Translations under genes and position numbers: made by a program | The notes under the pieces: model-generated | Seen by the model: only the letters and a program-made list of their open reading frames with translations | Told to the model about the DNA's origin: nothing | The model's database searches: none | In this document: one piece after another, positions 8,038-15,407 of the stretch | Numbering within the stretch: position 1 is the stretch's first letter | How the letters are laid out: every line of letters begins with the position of its first letter | Source of the DNA: Bacillota bacterium | GTDB lineage: Bacteria > Vulcanimicrobiota > SpSt-956 > JAKJGF01 | Direction: 5' to 3' | Length of the DNA: 35,247 nucleotides | Assembly: GCA_022704525.1 (NCBI GenBank) | Contig: JAKJGF010000018.1 | Span: 1 to 35,247 of the forward strand

Positions 8038-9051
8038 TTAAATTTTAATGGTTATTTTTCCATTTATTATATCATCCTGTATTTCATCCAGTTTCTTAAA
8101 TTGTTCTTTAGTAAGAACCTCCTGGGTATATTTGAATTCGCTGAGACTTATCCCTCCTTCTTTCAATCCTAATTCAACATTTCCAGTTTTGAATTTACCA
8201 TCAATGTAGTCTTTAACAATTAAATACATTGCATTGTCAACCCTTTTCATCATGCTGGTCACTACATTACCCGGTGCTATATAATCCTGGTCAGAATCAA
8301 CACCGATACAATATTTATTCTTGATGCGGGCAATCTCTATAACACCCAGACCTGAACCACCGGCAGCAGTAAATATAATATCCACATCGTTTTCATACAT
8401 CTCTTTTGCCAGTTTTTTCCCCAGGTTAGGTGCAGAGAAAGCATCTTCACTCTGACCTATATATTTTGTTTCTACTAAAATATCTGGTTTTATATATTTT
8501 GCACCCTCTTCATAACCTATTCTGAATTTCTCTATTATACCACTCTTCATGCCACCTATAAAACCAACTTTTCCTGTTTTTGTTACCATTGCTGCAGTAC
8601 AGCCTGCAAGAAATGAACCTTCTTCTTCTCTGAATGTTACAGATGTAACATTAGGTAAATCTATTTTTGCATCTATTATGGCAAATTTAACTTCAGGATG
8701 TTCTCTGGCTACTTTATCCATTACCTTTTCATGGAGAAATCCTATTCCTATTATTAAATCTGAACCACTGGCAATGAGATCTTCATAACAGATTTTCAAC
8801 ATATCTACTCTTAAAGGTTCTCTGGTGGTTATTTCCACCCCGTATAGTTCCTGATTAATTTTTGTAATTCCTTCTGTAGCTGTCCATTCAAAGGATAGGT
8901 CACCGGAACCACCTACAGGCATAACTATACCGATAGAAACCGGGTTTGTTTTATTTTCTTCGGCTACTGCAATATGTAATATGGAAAATAGCATTACCAG
9001 AATGAACATAATGCAAAGGGAATTCTTATTTTCTATCTTATTACTCAACAT
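8038..9051 (-). CDS. BMP/PnrA-family periplasmic substrate-binding protein
   Basis: This 337-residue exported protein has an N-terminal hydrophobic signal (IMFILVMLFSILHIAVA) with cleavage near residue 30. There is no lipobox Cys, unlike the usual BMP lipoproteins. Family motifs are GSGDLSFEW near 50, FREEEGSFLAGCTAAM, KVGFIGGM and AAGGSGLGVIEIA, followed by GVDSDQDY. Members bind nucleosides or similar ligands for ABC import, or act as sensors. No permease or ATPase gene is nearby, so it may serve a transporter encoded elsewhere or have a sensory role. It ends next to the hairpin it shares with the HEAT gene. Confidence 0.88.
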   Translation of the reverse strand: MLSNKIENKNSLCIMFILVMLFSILHIAVAEENKTNPVSIGIVMPVGGSGDLSFEWTATEGITKINQELYGVEITTREPLRVDMLKICYEDLIASGSDLIIGIGFLHEKVMDKVAREHPEVKFAIIDAKIDLPNVTSVTFREEEGSFLAGCTAAMVTKTGKVGFIGGMKSGIIEKFRIGYEEGAKYIKPDILVETKYIGQSEDAFSAPNLGKKLAKEMYENDVDIIFTAAGGSGLGVIEIARIKNKYCIGVDSDQDYIAPGNVVTSMMKRVDNAMYLIVKDYIDGKFKTGNVELGLKEGGISLSEFKYTQEVLTKEQFKKLDEIQDDIINGKITIKI

Positions 9052-9086
9052 AAAACACTTCCTTTCTACACGTGAGGCACACTTTA

Positions 9087-9689
9087 TTATTCCGAGATTT
9101 CGTCCATCTTTTTGCCGTCATAGGGACAGTATTGAAAGCCCTCTATATGAAAAATTTTACCACATTGGGAACATCTCATAGCTGAACCTTCATGGTGAAA
9201 GGTTATGACCTTTAGATCTTCTGTATTTATACTCAATTCTCCAAAGGCAGTCTCACCTCTCCATTTCCATTTACCGGGTATTGCAACAATTATACTATGC
9301 CCATCTATTAGATGAAATACTGTGTTTACATGGGGGTTTGAAGAGTAAAGATCACTTGTGGCAGGCACTTTTCCCATTATTTCAACACTTTTTACCTTAC
9401 TGAAAGGTATGATAACATCACCTGCTCCGCGGAGGCCATGAAATTCCAGATATTTTTCAACACCTTTTCCACATGAAACATTATACATAAGGGTTTTCTG
9501 ATTTTTTGAGTCCACTATTGTAACTGCAAAGGTATTTATATGAGGATTATTCATATCTGCTGAGGGAGGCCCTACTACTGTTGGTTCTGTCTTCTTGTCT
9601 GTTTTCTTTTGTGCTGGAAAAGCTGTAAAAGAGATACCTGCAATAAATATCAAAGTTAATAAACTTAAAAGTATAAAATTTTTTCTCAT
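9087..9689 (-). CDS. Exported protein of unknown function with C-terminal zinc ribbon
   Basis: I do not recognise this 200-residue protein. It has a signal peptide (1-26, ending FPA). The beta-rich middle has two similar stretches, NPHINTFAV (48-56) and NPHVNTVFHL (118-127). A short zinc-ribbon-like end has Cys173, Cys176, Cys188 and Asp191 (CSQC...CPYD), so the fourth ligand would be Asp or missing. Zinc ribbons are rare in exported proteins, and the fold is unassigned. It lies 35 bp upstream of the BMP-type gene on the same strand, so the two may be co-transcribed. Confidence 0.75.
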   Translation of the reverse strand: MRKNFILLSLLTLIFIAGISFTAFPAQKKTDKKTEPTVVGPPSADMNNPHINTFAVTIVDSKNQKTLMYNVSCGKGVEKYLEFHGLRGAGDVIIPFSKVKSVEIMGKVPATSDLYSSNPHVNTVFHLIDGHSIIVAIPGKWKWRGETAFGELSINTEDLKVITFHHEGSAMRCSQCGKIFHIEGFQYCPYDGKKMDEISE

Positions 9690-9716
9690 ATATATTCATC
9701 CTTTCTAAAATAAATT

Positions 9717-9821
9717 AGCCATCACCTATCAGCTAAAACTTAATATCCCTATTATGAAATTAGTCTGACAGCAAGAATTTAAAGACATAAAAACTGACTG
9801 CTAACCGCTGATAGCTGAACG
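9717..9821. repeat. Heptamer-periodic inverted repeat
   Basis: The left arm has the steps AGCCATC, ACCTATC and AGCTAAA (9717-9737). The right arm has four exact consecutive steps, CTGACTG, CTAACCG, CTGATAG and CTGAACG (9794-9821), which are the complementary type. It fills the space between the exported zinc-ribbon gene and the end of the AMMECR1 gene. Confidence 0.72.
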
Positions 9822-9827
9822 CTTACA

Positions 9828-10934
9828 TTAACGTTCATGAAAAATTTGAGCACTAAAAATTTGAATTTGTGCATTTTCATCTTTCCAGGCATTTTTATTC
9901 AGGCCGGCTTTCATAGAAACATGTTCAAGAAATGTTGTCCTGTCCCAGCCGTATTCTGTTGCCACCTGAGGGAGTAAAACACCACTATAAAAATCCTTCT
10001 TTAACACAAGCCCATGAAGACCAACCTGAATCTCTTCTATAGTATCAATTGTCTTTAAAGGAGTCATCACAGAGATTTCTATCTCAATTTTATTTAATTC
10101 AGCAGGCTTAACAGTTGGGAATCTTGAATCTTTTGTGGCAGCATTAATAGCATTATCTATTACTGCTTTATAAAGTGGCATTATCCCCTGAATGTAGCCT
10201 ATACAACCTCTAAGTTGACCACGTCTTGTTAAGGTTACAAAAACCCCCCTTTCTTCTTGAAGTTTTTTAGTAATATCCTTGTTATCAATATCAGGGATTT
10301 TACCTTCCTTTACATAGCTTTCCAGAGTCGCTCTGGCAAGTTTTAGTAAAACTTCTCCCTCATCAGAACTCAGTTCTGTTGGTTCCTGTTGTTTTTCTGT
10401 GTCTTTCATAAATACTATAGAAGCATAGCTGACAGAATTATTGTAATCCCCTGTAATTTCACCTGATGTACTATATTTGAGAAGCTTTGCTTGTGCACCT
10501 TTCTTTTTCATTATATATATAAGTATGCTTATCGGTAAAGAACCACATATGGTGTCACCGGTTTTAGAAATATAATTCAAAAAATTTGGAGCATCCATTT
10601 TTAGTATATTTTTTATAACTCCCATATCCAGGTTCTGAAGGTTCTCAGGTATATTATTTTCAAAAGGAATATATCCGTATTTACTACCGTAATGAGTAAA
10701 ATCAGAACTGGCTATTACCAGTGTATCAGGAGTAATACAGGGCATTAAAGTTTCAGCAATCTTCTTATAATCTCCCTCCTTTATATTCCCTATAATTATA
10801 GGAATTATTTTGAAATTCTTTGAAACTCTCTGTAAAAAAGGCAATTGAATTTCTATGGAATGTTTTTTCTCTTCTGCTGCAGGATACAGAGCGAATAACT
10901 TACTCTTTTTAAGTTTATATCCATATGCCGCCAC
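9828..10934 (-). CDS. AMMECR1 domain fused to a truncated MEMO domain (AmmeMemoRadiSam A/B fusion)
   Basis: This open frame encodes 368 residues from a GTG. Residues about 1-175 are the C-terminal part of a MEMO-family domain: VAAYGYK, HSIEIQLPFL, SSDFTHYG and TICGSLP are visible. Residues about 185-368 are a full AMMECR1 domain with the hallmark GQLRGCIG. The MEMO part lacks the PHAGY and GPSH histidine motifs, because about 60 residues are missing between LKKSKLF and HSIEIQ and the N-terminus lies in other frames upstream. The GTG has only AGGG about 3 nt away, so translation of this shortened form is doubtful. The AMMECR1 half may still be made. Function of the family: co-occurrence with a radical-SAM partner, which is absent here. 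Confidence 0.7.
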   Translation of the reverse strand: MAAYGYKLKKSKLFALYPAAEEKKHSIEIQLPFLQRVSKNFKIIPIIIGNIKEGDYKKIAETLMPCITPDTLVIASSDFTHYGSKYGYIPFENNIPENLQNLDMGVIKNILKMDAPNFLNYISKTGDTICGSLPISILIYIMKKKGAQAKLLKYSTSGEITGDYNNSVSYASIVFMKDTEKQQEPTELSSDEGEVLLKLARATLESYVKEGKIPDIDNKDITKKLQEERGVFVTLTRRGQLRGCIGYIQGIMPLYKAVIDNAINAATKDSRFPTVKPAELNKIEIEISVMTPLKTIDTIEEIQVGLHGLVLKKDFYSGVLLPQVATEYGWDRTTFLEHVSMKAGLNKNAWKDENAQIQIFSAQIFHER

Positions 10935-10976
10935 CTGCCCTGAATTATCTGTTTTTTTAGATTTTCCTCTGAACCT

Positions 10977-11147
10977 TCATACCAAGTTCCTGAAAGAACA
11001 GGGTAAGGATTTTTTTTTCTCACCCTCTTCTGGAGATGGATTTGTTTTTATATCTGAAGAAAATAGATTATTTCTAATAAGGAGAATGAATAAGATTGAA
11101 ATAACAAATAAAGAGAACATAACCACAGGAAAAGTATTTTTTTCCAT
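10977..11147 (-). pseudogene. Frameshifted 5' end of the MEMO-AMMECR1 gene
   Basis: An ATG at 11147 with a good AGAGGTG ribosome site starts a membrane-anchor peptide (MEKNTFPVVMFSLFVISILF), then a short linker, and stops at 10977. At a run of nine A (complement of 11010-11018), reading one base fewer gives NPYPVLSGTWYEGSEENLKK. That matches the MEMO N-terminus (usually xPAVAGSWYPGD...L). The downstream frame (SGQVAAYGYK) is again that of the ATG. The lesion therefore looks like an A-run slip plus an internal deletion. The intact protein would have been anchored outside the membrane. Confidence 0.65.
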
Positions 11148-11236
11148 CAAATACACCTCTGAAATAAAACATTCAGAGCAATGAATATATAAAGACTTCT
11201 ATAAAAAATTAAAAAATCCTCTGTATTTTAAATTAT

Positions 11237-11277
11237 AGCTTACAACTTTCCTTAAGCTGATTTCTGATAGCTTGACA
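11237..11277. repeat. Heptamer-periodic inverted repeat
   Basis: The left steps are AGCTTAC and AACTTTC (11237-11250). The right steps are CTGATTT, CTGATAG and CTTGACA (11257-11277). The last unit reads TTGACA at 11272-11277 and could double as a -35 box, but the nearest -10-like TATACT (11292) is only 14 bp away, so a promoter call is weak. Confidence 0.6.
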
Positions 11278-11355
11278 AAAATGAAAATTCTTATACTCTC
11301 AGTTGATCTTTATATAAGAAGATTATAAAATAGTAATAGGTGGGTGAGAAAAATT

Positions 11356-12510
11356 ATGATTGAATTTGAACCGGGTAAAATCCTTAAAAAAAGATATGTT
11401 ATTGAGTCCCTTCTCGGTAAGGGGGGGATGGGTAAAGTATATCTTGCTACAGCATTGAAACATCCTGAATTAAGATTTGCTATCAAAGAGTTACTTGATG
11501 TTTTCCCTTCTATGGAGGAAAGGAAGCTTGCATTGGATGCACTTAAAAAAGAATGTAATATTTTATCTAATCTTCGACATCCGAGACTTCCAAGAATAGT
11601 AGAACAATTCAATGAATATGAAAGAGAATATCTGGTAATGGAATATGTTGAGGGAGAAACCCTGGAAGATAGATTAAAACGTTTTAGTTACCCTATGGGT
11701 GAAGAAGAAGTAATTTTAATAGCTATTCAACTGGCTGAAGTGCTTCATTTTCTTCATATTGCTCCCGGTTACCCTATAATTTATAGAGATCTAAAACCTG
11801 CTAATATAATTCTTCAACCCGGTGAAGAGATAAGTATAAAACTTGTAGATTTTGGAGTTGCACGATTCTATAAACCTGATAAAATCGGTGATACAGTAAG
11901 ATTCGGTTCTCCAGGTTATGCGGCACCGGAGCAATATCGAAAAGAAAAGCAATCTATACCAAAATCTGATATCTATTCTCTCGGTGTAATTATGTATCAG
12001 CTTTTGACCCTTTATGATCCGACTGTTACTCCTTTTAAATTCAGCCCTATTCGTTCTCTTAATCCGGAGATTTCAGAAGAACTTGAATGGATAATATCAA
12101 AAGCTATAGAACTTGATCCCGATAAAAGATATACTGATATGGAGTTTTTTGCAGAGGAATTAAAAATATATTACAGAGACATATTTGGATATCTTCCTGA
12201 GGAGCTGCTTTATGAAACCTCAGGTCCTACACAGATGGCCTATATGTCCAGTATGAGATCCAGTAAGCTGGCTATTACTTCTCTTGTAACAGGTATAACC
12301 AGTCTTTATGCATGTAATTGTATGCCCTTTGGATTACCTTTTTCTATAATTGCATTAATTACAGGTTATATGGCCAGAAAAAATATGAGAATTGCAGAAC
12401 ATATTAATCCCAATGAAAATTATTTATCTATTGGAGGTATAATCTGCGGCATCCTTGGAGTTTCTATACAGCTATTATATTTATTGATTATCATATTCTC
12501 GAATTTTTGA
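11356..12510 (+). CDS. Membrane Hanks-type Ser/Thr protein kinase with DUF4190-like tail
   Basis: I chose the ATG at 11356 because the purine-rich GGTGAG (11342-11347) is about 8 nt upstream; the GTG at 11344 has the ribosome site directly against it. The 384-residue product has a complete kinase domain (about 12-270): glycine loop GKGGMG (21-26), Lys44, catalytic Asp145 in YRDLKPAN, Asp165 in DFG, and APE at 190-192. It should therefore be active. The last 80 residues form about three membrane helices of the DUF4190 type (LAITSLVTGITSL, then IGGIICGILG), so the kinase faces the cytoplasm. The phosphatase gene starts 13 nt after its stop, with the ribosome site overlapping that stop. Confidence 0.9.
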   Translation: MIEFEPGKILKKRYVIESLLGKGGMGKVYLATALKHPELRFAIKELLDVFPSMEERKLALDALKKECNILSNLRHPRLPRIVEQFNEYEREYLVMEYVEGETLEDRLKRFSYPMGEEEVILIAIQLAEVLHFLHIAPGYPIIYRDLKPANIILQPGEEISIKLVDFGVARFYKPDKIGDTVRFGSPGYAAPEQYRKEKQSIPKSDIYSLGVIMYQLLTLYDPTVTPFKFSPIRSLNPEISEELEWIISKAIELDPDKRYTDMEFFAEELKIYYRDIFGYLPEELLYETSGPTQMAYMSSMRSSKLAITSLVTGITSLYACNCMPFGLPFSIIALITGYMARKNMRIAEHINPNENYLSIGGIICGILGVSIQLLYLLIIIFSNF

Positions 12511-12523
12511 GGTGAGTTTAACA

Positions 12524-12952
12524 GTGGATAGAAAGGAAAGTACGAAAATTTACAGAGGCCCCAGACCTGCTGAAGATGATATACTGGAGTTAAAGAATAA
12601 AGGTGTAAAATCTATAGTTAATCTTCAGAGAGAAGATACTTCAAATAAAGAATTTATCGAGAACTCTGGCATGAATTTTTTTCATATCTCCATAATAGAT
12701 CATACAGCTCCTACTATTGAACAGATAGAGGAATTTATTAAAATAGCGACAAAAGAAGAAAATCTTCCTCTTTATGTTCACTGCCTTGCAGGTCTTGAAA
12801 GAACTGGCACTATGATTGCCTGTTATCGCATATATACCGGATGGGACTGTGAAGACGCCATAGCCTATAATTACCACGAAACAAACTGGCCTCTACAGGA
12901 GTGCCAGAAACAAGTTATAAGGGAATATACCAGAAAAATCAGAGAGAAATAA
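12524..12952 (+). CDS. Dual-specificity/tyrosine phosphatase-like protein
   Basis: The GTG at 12524 is preferred over the in-frame GTG at 12512, because AGGTGAG (12510-12516) sits 7 nt upstream and overlaps the kinase stop. This gives 142 residues. The signature HCLAGLERTG provides catalytic Cys87 and Arg93, and Asp59 (IIDHTAP) can serve as general acid. The start YRGPRPAEDDI resembles small DSP-like bacterial phosphatases. Coupling to the kinase suggests it dephosphorylates the kinase or its targets. The family acts on pTyr, pSer/pThr or phospholipids, so the substrate is open. Its last 14 bp overlap the convergent hydrolase gene. Confidence 0.85.
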   Translation: MDRKESTKIYRGPRPAEDDILELKNKGVKSIVNLQREDTSNKEFIENSGMNFFHISIIDHTAPTIEQIEEFIKIATKEENLPLYVHCLAGLERTGTMIACYRIYTGWDCEDAIAYNYHETNWPLQECQKQVIREYTRKIREK

Positions 12953-13655
12953 AGGTATCAAACCAGCTTAAAACCTTATTCCATAGTTCATTCCAGTCGG
13001 TTTCCAGCATAAAATGCTTTGACAGGGGATATTCTATATAACACAATCTTTCCGGTGCCTCTTTATAATAGGGAATAAGTGTTGAATGAAATTCTCTCGC
13101 AAATTGAGGTGGAACACTTTCATCCTTACCTGCATTCTGCGCCAGAAGAGCTACAGGAAAAAACTTTTTCGGTTCATTATGAGGACTTCTTTTGCCAGAA
13201 GACATCCAGACAGGAGAACCGAGTACAGGGGTTGCTGCCTTTATCCTTTTATCTGCAAGAATTGCTCCATAGGTTATATAGCCTCCCATAGAAATTCCAC
13301 ATATTCCTATCTTCTCAGGATCTGATATACCTTTTCTTACAAGTTCATCTATAATAGCAGGAACTTCTTCTACAGTTTTACAAACCATATCCAGAAAAGT
13401 TCCTTCAGCAGAAGTACTTCTCAGTAAAAAATTTTCAAATTCAGAAGATTGCCTTTCTCCATGAGCAAAATTATCTATCCCCACAGCTAGAAATCCTCTT
13501 TCTGCCAGACTCAGATATTCCTTCATATTGGTTTCTTTGCAGGCTTTAAGACCATGATAAAAGAGAATTGTTCCACGGAATGCTGCTTTTTCAGGTGTAT
13601 CCCTGAAAACAAGTAATGCAGGAGCTGAAGAGAGTTTTAATTTAAGTTCTTTCAT
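12939..13655 (-). CDS. Alpha/beta hydrolase (dienelactone hydrolase/acyl-peptidase-like)
   Basis: This 238-residue cytosolic protein has the core alpha/beta-hydrolase signs: FYHGL oxyanion strand near 32, nucleophile elbow GISMGG near 120, an acidic residue in AGKDESVP and the catalytic His in SKHFM. It is a typical single-domain length for esterases related to dienelactone hydrolase. Its start overlaps the end of the exporter ATP-binding gene by 4 bp (ATGA type), so it belongs to the ABC exporter operon. The physiological ester or peptide substrate is unknown. Confidence 0.85.
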   Translation of the reverse strand: MKELKLKLSSAPALLVFRDTPEKAAFRGTILFYHGLKACKETNMKEYLSLAERGFLAVGIDNFAHGERQSSEFENFLLRSTSAEGTFLDMVCKTVEEVPAIIDELVRKGISDPEKIGICGISMGGYITYGAILADKRIKAATPVLGSPVWMSSGKRSPHNEPKKFFPVALLAQNAGKDESVPPQFAREFHSTLIPYYKEAPERLCYIEYPLSKHFMLETDWNELWNKVLSWFDTFISL

Positions 13656-14380
13656 AACAATAATCTCCTCTGTAAATGGTAATGATAATAAATTCTGTAA
13701 TACTCACCCTTTTTATCCAGCAATTCCTGATGATGACCCTGTTCTACTATTTTACCTTCCTTCAAAACCAGAATAAGGTCGGCCTTTTCCAGTGTAGAGG
13801 CACGATGGGAAACAACGAATATTCTCATATCAGGTATGGCATTATAGATGTTATTCCATAGTTCTGCTTCGGTTTCCGAATCCAGATGAGATGTAGCATC
13901 ATCCAGAATTAAAATGTCCGGACCTCCTGCAAGAGCTCTCGCTATACTTATACGCTGTTTCTGCCCCCCTGATACAGTCATTCCCCTGAGACCTATGGAA
14001 GTATCAAAACCGTCTGTAAAAGAATTTACTTCTTCTGTAAGACGGGAAATCTCAGAAGAAGATAAAACTTTTTTCTCCTTAATCCAGTCTCTTCCGAAGC
14101 TTATATTATTTCTTACTGTATCGGTAAAAAGAAGGGGTTCCTGTGATACATAACCAATTCTTTTACGAAGATCTCTTAAATCCCATTTTTTCAAAGGCAC
14201 CCCATCCAGTATAATTTCACCTTCAGATGGATCAAAAAACCTGGAGATAAGTTCCAGAAGAGATGATTTGCCACAGCCCACTTCCCCTGCGAGAGCCACC
14301 ATTCTATGGTTTTCCGTATCAAAGGAGACTCTATGGAGGATGCATTTATTCTCTTCGAAAGGTGACATCTCTGAAAACAA
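13652..14380 (-). CDS. ATP-binding part of a split ABC exporter subunit
   Basis: This 242-residue nucleotide-binding domain has Walker A GEVGCGKS (32-39), signature VSGGQ (136-140), Walker B ILILDD (D160, with D161 in place of the catalytic Glu) and H-loop His192. The Glu-to-Asp change is typical of the degenerate site of heterodimeric exporters (compare TM287, BmrC). It lacks the usual first strand, which is found in the other frame at the end of the upstream membrane gene: VFRDVTF there joins EENKCILHRVSF here. The 35-bp overlap and weak start suggest one ancestral gene of about 590 codons split by a frameshift, or a sequencing error. Confidence 0.85.
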   Translation of the reverse strand: MFSEMSPFEENKCILHRVSFDTENHRMVALAGEVGCGKSSLLELISRFFDPSEGEIILDGVPLKKWDLRDLRKRIGYVSQEPLLFTDTVRNNISFGRDWIKEKKVLSSSEISRLTEEVNSFTDGFDTSIGLRGMTVSGGQKQRISIARALAGGPDILILDDATSHLDSETEAELWNNIYNAIPDMRIFVVSHRASTLEKADLILVLKEGKIVEQGHHQELLDKKGEYYRIYYHYHLQRRLLL

Positions 14381-15407
14381 GATGTCCTGTTACTTTTTCA
14401 GGTTTTTCCGATTTTTCAGGGGATTGAATAAGAGAGGTAAATTCATCAAGTTCCCTCAATCGTTTTATGGATACAGAGGCTCTTCTGTATCCCACTAAAA
14501 GACCGCTTATATCAAACATAGGCCATACAAGATAACCTATATAATAATCAAAGGCAACAAATTCACCTATAGTGAGTTTACCGTTAATGACTAGCCACCC
14601 ACCGGTTAAAAGAACCAGTATCTGAGATATTTGCCAGAAGTAATGGTACAGAGAATGAATAAAAATATGAGCTTTTTCGGCGCTTATTTCTGCATCTACC
14701 CTTTCAGAGGCAACGGAGGCAAATTTCTCTGCCTGCCTATGTTCCATACAATAGGCCTGTATTATACGGATACCTGAAAAACAGTTTTCTATTGTTTCAT
14801 TTACTCGTGATATTACCTGTTGAAGGTGTTTAAATCTCTTATCCAGTATATTTCTTGACTTGCTGAATATAACTATCTGTATGGGAAGAGGTATAATAGC
14901 TATAAGAGAAAGATAGGGATTTATGTAACACATGGCCACAAGAGAAAAGAGTATTTTTAATAAAGATTCCCAGGCACGGAAAACACCTGAACAGGCAAAC
15001 CAGCTTAATTTATACCCCACATCATCTGTAAGACGTGTAACAAGATCACCAAGACGAAATTTATCATAAAAAGTCTGATCGAGTTTTATGAGCCTGGCAA
15101 AGATATTCTGTCTGAAGTACCATTCTAATTCCAGATTGGTAAGGGCACGATAGTTTGTATTCCTTACTGAAAAGATAAAATTTAAGAGGCTTAAACCAAG
15201 TAAAATCAAAATCGATACACCTATATATCTCATAGATAAACTGCTCTCTATTCCATCTATAATTCTTATAAAGGTATAGGGTATAACTGAAGACAGAAGG
15301 GCCACTACTATTGACAGTAAAACAATAATAATCAGTCTTCTCTTTAAAGGAAGATAAAACTGATAGATCCAGGTTATGTCTTTTCGAAATTCACTTATGA
15401 TGAGCAT
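14346..15407 (-). CDS. Membrane part of a split ABC exporter subunit
   Basis: This 353-residue protein is a type IV exporter membrane domain with six predicted helices. It ends GHLVFRDVTFRRE at the first strand of the ATP-binding domain, where a frameshift to the next gene occurs within 14346-14380. Its start overlaps the upstream partner gene by 13 bp. With the downstream ATP-binding gene it would make the degenerate-site half of a heterodimeric exporter such as MdlB or LmrC/D types. The substrate cannot be inferred. Confidence 0.85.
   Translation of the reverse strand: MLIISEFRKDITWIYQFYLPLKRRLIIIVLLSIVVALLSSVIPYTFIRIIDGIESSLSMRYIGVSILILLGLSLLNFIFSVRNTNYRALTNLELEWYFRQNIFARLIKLDQTFYDKFRLGDLVTRLTDDVGYKLSWFACSGVFRAWESLLKILFSLVAMCYINPYLSLIAIIPLPIQIVIFSKSRNILDKRFKHLQQVISRVNETIENCFSGIRIIQAYCMEHRQAEKFASVASERVDAEISAEKAHIFIHSLYHYFWQISQILVLLTGGWLVINGKLTIGEFVAFDYYIGYLVWPMFDISGLLVGYRRASVSIKRLRELDEFTSLIQSPEKSEKPEKVTGHLVFRDVTFRRE

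Noticed and set aside
11010..11018. Programmed slippage at the A9 run restoring the MEMO protein
   Set aside because: Slippage would restore only the MEMO N-terminal segment; the core with both His motifs is missing downstream, so decay explains the data better.
11272..11297. Promoter TTGACA/TATACT for the Ser/Thr kinase gene
   Set aside because: The spacing is only 14 bp, too short for a normal sigma-70 promoter, and the TTGACA is part of a heptamer repeat.
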